Part shown: piece by piece, positions 46,001-48,630 of the stretch | Position numbering within the stretch: the stretch's first letter is position 1 | How the letters are laid out: the number at the start of each line of letters is the position of its first letter | Source: Flavobacteriales bacterium | GTDB taxonomy: Bacteria > Bacteroidota > Bacteroidia > NS11-12g > UBA955 | Length of the DNA: 48,630 nucleotides | Assembly (NCBI GenBank): GCA_947487175.1 | Contig: CANKVM010000009.1 | Span: 1-48,630 of the forward strand | Reading direction: 5' to 3' | Program-made: the position numbers and the translations under genes | The notes under the pieces: generated by a model | The model's database searches: none | Seen by the model: only the letters and a program-made list of their open reading frames with translations | What the model was told of the DNA's origin: nothing

Positions 46001-46566
46001 CGGGATTTGCAGCCATCAAAGCGCAATTCACAATGCAACAAGCATTAAATCCACCTTGCTACACGCCCGAAGAGGTTCCACTAATAATTTACAATGCCAC
46101 AACCGGAGCAACCAAAGGAACTTGGTTTGTGAACTCAACGCCGTTAGATACATTTATTTCTGGCTTCAACCCTATTTTCAATAATGATTTCAAGCAAAGT
46201 AAATACACTATAAAACTTTCAGTTGAAAATAATATTGGCTGCAAGGATACAGCTGAAATCAAAATATGTTACAAAGACACCGTTATTCTTTATATCCCAA
46301 CTGCATTCACCCCGAATAACGATGGATTAAACGACGTTTTTCAGTGGACAAGCTATGGTTGTACTCAAATTGGGGTGATTATTTATAATAGATGGGGCGA
46401 AATCATTCACAAATCAAATGATTTAAAGGGAATTTGGGATGGGAAAATTAACGGAAATGACTGTCCCGAGGGTGTTTATGTTGTTTATGTTGAATACAGA
46501 GGATTGCGATTCGCTAAAAAAACTTTAACACAATCCATCCTATTGCTGCGAAATATTAATAAATAA
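43087..46566 (+). CDS. Giant CUB-domain surface protein with seven repeats and type B T9SS signal
   Basis: This 1159-residue protein starts with TTG at 43087: an in-frame stop lies 9 nt upstream and a clean signal peptide (to A-Q-T, about 24) follows. Residues about 30-140 are a CUB-like domain (LSFKSFCTEKDNDVLKIYDG, then FVSDKSVSCTGWEAEV). After Ig/PKD-like segments, residues about 329-821 hold seven about 70-residue repeats, each with a D-T-x-x-C start and a G-C near its end. A PKD/SprB-like unit follows at about 835. The end is the gliding-motility-type C-terminal domain (IPTAFTPNNDGLNDVF, then NRWGEIIHKS), a type B T9SS signal. It is expected at the cell surface, possibly as an adhesin. 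Last gene of the operon. Confidence 0.85.
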   Translation: MKFTGFITLLFCSIFCVNVYAQTIQNQQNGIYRICKGKIRDSEKGKTTGYYDHNEKIIMTLALPGAKNITLSFKSFCTEKDNDVLKIYDGKDTNATLKGSYSGSVSIGNITSSDSFITLYFVSDKSVSCTGWEAEVINNINIPTATKITLNSSPICYDSTLAITLDFTIPCDSLNISNTKINGNDFNYIIPLNCVNNKASRFKLGLKNPLNTNGTYTITHKHGYRDYCDSVYQLSSSQTFVISNCPIFVDIKSNKDTICLGECISLSINISGGNAAKYTYNWTPKTLSGKGPFNICPKVNTKYKLTVSDGNAIPGSDSLQIIVLQPPVAPKDTQVCYLSSNIFLKGFPSGGKWFGPGIVNSINGEFKPYGQWGDVKVWYKIGGCADTMIINVTYPYNYDNVFCPSKTASPVVWYGPLGGTWSGLKITKTGMFTPDSAGKYVLTYTWKGCVSQKNVVVQNVTVPQFDTTCESKTSDTLEFKPYGIYPYYFPGLINGYYGWYNPSLMGGPGNRNIIFTALGGCTDTTKLTILPCYAGKDDTICPNTNNYNLLNIRYLNAFDWTGKGIKNSKVSNYDASWTNGKNGIDTLVFKSGKCIDYKIIKIIGTAINYADTMDLCKDADTFILSNKIPVNLPKGTWSGTGVINGVKFAPKNLSSGNYNVSYSKNGCSDNIILRILPKPVVPNDTSICIQSNPIALIPSIKGSVFWGTGMQYGLKQEFNPSLSKSGLFKINYLTPLGCTSYFSITVDTLPIISYNYPTKTFCFKDSSILLSMKPLGGKYEIDGYLNTLFNPGKLNIGNHKLIYLVNSKSCFTKDSFDIVILDSIHLILSPNSDSLCKGEMAILQANATGGIGNYTFWWSNGQNGYKTIVSPKTNITYTCYASDGCSNIVNQYINILVHPVVWSKAFVNDPVCYGQNGYAYLSSGNGNPIRKTWNYPGKVSNDTFYAPSGSSYKVFLIDSVTKCFSDTTIYLPGFAAIKAQFTMQQALNPPCYTPEEVPLIIYNATTGATKGTWFVNSTPLDTFISGFNPIFNNDFKQSKYTIKLSVENNIGCKDTAEIKICYKDTVILYIPTAFTPNNDGLNDVFQWTSYGCTQIGVIIYNRWGEIIHKSNDLKGIWDGKINGNDCPEGVYVVYVEYRGLRFAKKTLTQSILLLRNINK
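44071..45549 (+). repeat. Seven degenerate ~70-codon tandem repeats within the CUB/T9SS gene
   Basis: Each unit begins with a cysteine block (DTQVC, NVFC, DTTC, DTIC, DLC, DTSIC, KTFC). Most then carry a G-G/G-x-W-x-G-x-G-like turn, an F-x-P or N-P motif and a G-x-Y-x-V-x-Y strand, ending in a Cys, usually as Gly-Cys (GGC, KGC, GGC, KC, NGC, LGC, SC). Two Cys per unit suggest one disulphide or cross-link per module. The units are divergent at DNA level, so this is an old protein repeat rather than a recent expansion. Confidence 0.75.
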
Positions 46567-46581
46567 CCCGAATTTTGAATT

Positions 46582-48189
46582 ATGTATTCTTCTTTTTGGA
46601 TTTATCAGCAGTGGGCTTCTTTTTTATTTAACAGGATACATAAATACAAATTAATCCATTCACTCAGTTACGATAAGGATTCTATTTTCTTATTCTTTCA
46701 ATCTAATAGCGATCATTTTGCATTAGAATTGAAATTTATTGGTGGTGAATTGTTTCTTTTGCAATCAGATAAAATCCCAAACGATTCCAAAACAAAAGGA
46801 CATTTCCAATTTAAACAACTTGACAATGCAACTGTAACCGACGTTGGAACCAGAATTTTTGACCGTTTAATTTACATCGAATTCAATAATGGGTGGAAGC
46901 TTTGGCTGAAAGGATTTGGCAGATTTGGCAATGTATTGTTGCAAAATCCAAATTCCGAAACGGCTGAGAGTATATTTAGGCTCAATATTAAGGCAGATTG
47001 GGAGCAAAATATCAATGAATGGGATAATTACAAATTATCGTTTTTAAACAATAGGATCATTGTTCCGGATAAAAATATCATTGATTTGGCTTTTTGGAAT
47101 ACAATGGTTAAATCAGTTACTTTCGAGAAATTGGTTGAATATGGATTTGATGCAGATTTCTTTCAAATGTTAGATTACAAAATGCAGTGCAGAAGTATTT
47201 TTATCTTTCTAACTCAGAATATTCGCAATATTTATTTCGGAATTATTGAAAAAGGTAAGAAATTAAATGTTGAATTCCATTTCGATTCCTCGGTTGTTCG
47301 CACGACTGAAGATTGTATTATAAATATAGAAAATGTAACCAGTGAATTTGTTAGATGGTACTTTTTCCATACTTTCAAGGAAACATTTATCGACGCTACT
47401 ACAAAAAAGATCAAGCAAGACAAATCCCTTTTGAGTGGCTATGTAAAAAGGTCCCTCGAAATCAAAGAAAGGCGCAGTTACAGAGAAATTGGTGATTTGA
47501 TTTTGGCGCACGCACACAGCATTGGCAAGGGTGTAACTAACGCGTTGGTTATGGATTATTATACCAACCAAAGAATTAGGGTGAAACTTGATTCGCAATT
47601 GTCGGCGCCAGAAAACGCACAAAAATATTATCGCAAGGCAAAAAATGAGTACTTAGAACTTCAAAAACTAGATGAAAGTATTCAAATGGTACAAAGCAGA
47701 ATGCGAACCAATGCTGAGGATTTAGAAAAAGTAACTGATGCTACGCAATTCAAAGACATCAAAGAAATTGCAAAGAAAAACGGCACACCATCATCAAAGT
47801 CAAATACCAAAACAATCCAAACCTTACCATATAAGCTTTATGATTTTGAGGGATATGAAATTTGGGTTGGAAAAAACGCGCGCTCCAATGATGAATTAAT
47901 TCGTTTGTCGAGCAAAAATGACTTATGGCTTCACGTTCGCGATTATTCTGGATCACATGTTATAATTAAGCAAAAAGGCAGAGACTTTCCTCAATCAATT
48001 ATCGAAAAAGCGGCAAATTTGGCTGCATTTCATTCGAAGGCAAAACATCAAAAATTGGTTCAAGTAATTTATACCTTGAGAAAGTATGTTTCTAAGCCTA
48101 AGAAATCACTCCCTGGCGAGGTAAATGTCTTGCAAGAGGAGTTCATTGATGTAGAGCCAAAAGATTTTCAATTAATAAAAAGCGAATAA
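46582..48189 (+). CDS. NFACT family protein (RqcH-like)
   Basis: This is a 535-residue protein with NFACT architecture: an NFACT-N domain containing F-D-R-L-I-Y-I-E-F (the Asp-Arg pair conserved in RqcH, about residue 93), a central coiled-coil region (about 335-400), and the C-terminal NFACT-R (DUF814) domain with DLWLHVRDYSGSHVIIK (about 450). RqcH/NEMF proteins bind stalled 50S subunits and recruit tRNA-Ala to add alanine tails in ribosome-associated quality control. The role in Bacteroidota is inferred from homology. It begins 15 nt after the T9SS gene. A near-consensus -7 box GAATTTTG 6 nt before the ATG suggests it may have its own promoter. Confidence 0.88.
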   Translation: MYSSFWIYQQWASFLFNRIHKYKLIHSLSYDKDSIFLFFQSNSDHFALELKFIGGELFLLQSDKIPNDSKTKGHFQFKQLDNATVTDVGTRIFDRLIYIEFNNGWKLWLKGFGRFGNVLLQNPNSETAESIFRLNIKADWEQNINEWDNYKLSFLNNRIIVPDKNIIDLAFWNTMVKSVTFEKLVEYGFDADFFQMLDYKMQCRSIFIFLTQNIRNIYFGIIEKGKKLNVEFHFDSSVVRTTEDCIINIENVTSEFVRWYFFHTFKETFIDATTKKIKQDKSLLSGYVKRSLEIKERRSYREIGDLILAHAHSIGKGVTNALVMDYYTNQRIRVKLDSQLSAPENAQKYYRKAKNEYLELQKLDESIQMVQSRMRTNAEDLEKVTDATQFKDIKEIAKKNGTPSSKSNTKTIQTLPYKLYDFEGYEIWVGKNARSNDELIRLSSKNDLWLHVRDYSGSHVIIKQKGRDFPQSIIEKAANLAAFHSKAKHQKLVQVIYTLRKYVSKPKKSLPGEVNVLQEEFIDVEPKDFQLIKSE

Positions 48190-48265
48190 CTCAAAGACAT
48201 TCAAACCAATATGGTTTTTTCTGTTACTTTAAAACAGAAGGGCTTCAATTTTTTGTTTAATTATA

Positions 48266-48296
48266 TTTGCAAATATTGAACTTTTATCTATATTTG
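48266..48296 (+). promoter_or_regulatory. Promoter of first tRNA-Val (TTTG-N19-TATATTTG)
   Basis: TTTG (48266-48269), a 19-nt spacer and TATATTTG (48289-48296) form a full-consensus Bacteroidota promoter; the tRNA starts 19 nt after the box. Confidence 0.8.
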
Positions 48297-48314
48297 CACC
48301 CTCGTTAAGAACAA

Positions 48315-48389
48315 GGGAGATTAGCTCAGCTGGTTCAGAGCATCTGCCTTACAAGCAGAGGGTCACTGGTTCGAACCCAGTATCTCCCA
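48315..48389 (+). tRNA. tRNA-Val (anticodon UAC), copy 1
   Basis: A 75-nt cloverleaf: acceptor GGGAGAT/ATCTCCC, D-stem GCTC/GAGC, anticodon stem TCTGC/GCAGA with loop CTTACAA (anticodon TAC), T-stem ACTGG/CCAGT with loop TTCGAAC, discriminator A. CCA is not encoded (the following bases are CCC). Confidence 0.97.
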
Positions 48390-48395
48390 CCCTTT

Positions 48396-48422
48396 AAAAG
48401 CCTCAATTTTTGAGGCTTTTTT
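48396..48422 (+). terminator. Terminator after tRNA-Val copy 1
   Basis: AAAAGCCTCA pairs with TGAGGCTTTT around loop ATTTT and runs into T residues, closing the first tRNA-Val unit before the second promoter. Confidence 0.9.
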
Positions 48423-48431
48423 CATATTAAT

Positions 48432-48462
48432 TTTGAATAATAAAAACTTAACAATATATTTG
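48432..48462 (+). promoter_or_regulatory. Promoter of second tRNA-Val (TTTG-N19-TATATTTG)
   Basis: TTTG (48432-48435), exactly 19 nt, then TATATTTG (48455-48462), the same elements and spacing as the first copy although the spacer sequence differs. Confidence 0.8.
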
Positions 48463-48473
48463 CACCACCGAAA

Positions 48474-48548
48474 GGGAGATTAGCTCAGCTGGTTCAGAGC
48501 ATCTGCCTTACAAGCAGAGGGTCACTGGTTCGAACCCAGTATCTCCCA
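48474..48548 (+). tRNA. tRNA-Val (anticodon UAC), copy 2
   Basis: Identical over all 75 nt to copy 1, with anticodon TAC. CCA is not encoded. It has its own promoter and terminator, so it is a separate transcription unit. Confidence 0.97.
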
Positions 48549-48551
48549 CAT

Positions 48552-48581
48552 AAAAAAGCCTCACAATTTGAGGCTTTTTTT
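48552..48581 (+). terminator. Terminator after tRNA-Val copy 2
   Basis: AAAAAAGCCTCA is followed by a short loop and TGAGGCTTTTTT, sharing the GCCTCA/TGAGGC stem with the first tRNA terminator. The remaining bases to the window end show no further feature. Confidence 0.9.
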
Positions 48582-48630
48582 ATTCTAATGATTTTGATTT
48601 CAATCAATAATTGAATAAATTGCATGTTCA

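Noticed and set aside
41693-46566. Possible polysaccharide utilisation locus
   Set aside because: No SusC/SusD pair, glycoside hydrolase or sugar regulator is present in this operon.
48315-48548. Possible attachment site or integrated element at the tandem tRNA-Val genes
   Set aside because: The duplicated tRNAs are intact and full-length, with complete promoters and terminators, and no integrase or mobile gene lies between or beside them in the window.

Overview
This is an AT-rich stretch of a Bacteroidota chromosome. The evidence is taxon-typical: four secreted proteins end in type IX secretion (T9SS) sorting domains, there is a TonB-dependent receptor/DUF4249 pair, lipoproteins are numerous, and many genes are preceded by the Bacteroidota -7 box TAnnTTTG rather than E. 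coli-type promoters. I see no phage, insertion sequence, CRISPR array or plasmid gene. I cannot place the organism below phylum.

Layout. (1) 1-3518, minus strand: the cell-shape operon mreB-mreC-mreD-mrdA, with mrdA (PBP2) cut by the window edge. (2) 3586-6621, minus: a large outer-membrane protein with a degenerate peptidase-like N-terminus. (3) 6743-9120, plus: ornithine aminotransferase, then tRNA-Leu(UAA), whose encoded CCA end shares its last base with the start codon of a TPR lipoprotein. (4) 9193-10476, minus: a lipocalin-like lipoprotein and TcdA. (5) 10547-12820, plus: a T9SS-exported subtilase. (6) 12817-17250, minus: gcdH, a phosphohexomutase, and a PlsC-like plus GNAT-like acyltransferase pair that resembles glycine-lipid synthases GlsA/GlsB. 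(7) 17313-23727, plus: a FolB-like protein, TonB receptor, DUF4249 lipoprotein and uvrA. (8) 23740-26379, minus: a T9SS protein with a CXXCH motif. (9) 26586-33810, plus: an M16 peptidase, gyrA and a TPR lipoprotein. (10) 34180-38795, minus: homogentisate dioxygenase followed by an Asp-box T9SS protein. (11) 38942-46566, plus: a tightly packed six-gene surface operon. (12) 46582-48189: an NFACT/RqcH-like protein, followed by two identical tRNA-Val(UAC) genes, each with its own promoter and terminator.

The best candidate for an undescribed system is the six-gene operon at 38942-46566. It encodes two small lipoproteins built from repeated DUF4214/DUF1549-like helical modules, a DUF1501 (alkaline-phosphatase-superfamily) protein, a lipoprotein with a CX4CH cytochrome-like motif, a further small lipoprotein, and a giant CUB-domain protein with seven about 70-residue repeats and a type B T9SS signal. 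The four lipoproteins carry a Lys-Glu motif just after the lipidated Cys, resembling the Bacteroidota surface-export signal, so the products may form one cell-surface assembly.

Other points of note are the tRNA-Leu/ORF overlap, the TAnnTTTG boxes lying only 5-13 nt from start codons (very short or absent leaders), and the loss of catalytic residues in the peptidase-like domain of the 3586-6621 protein.
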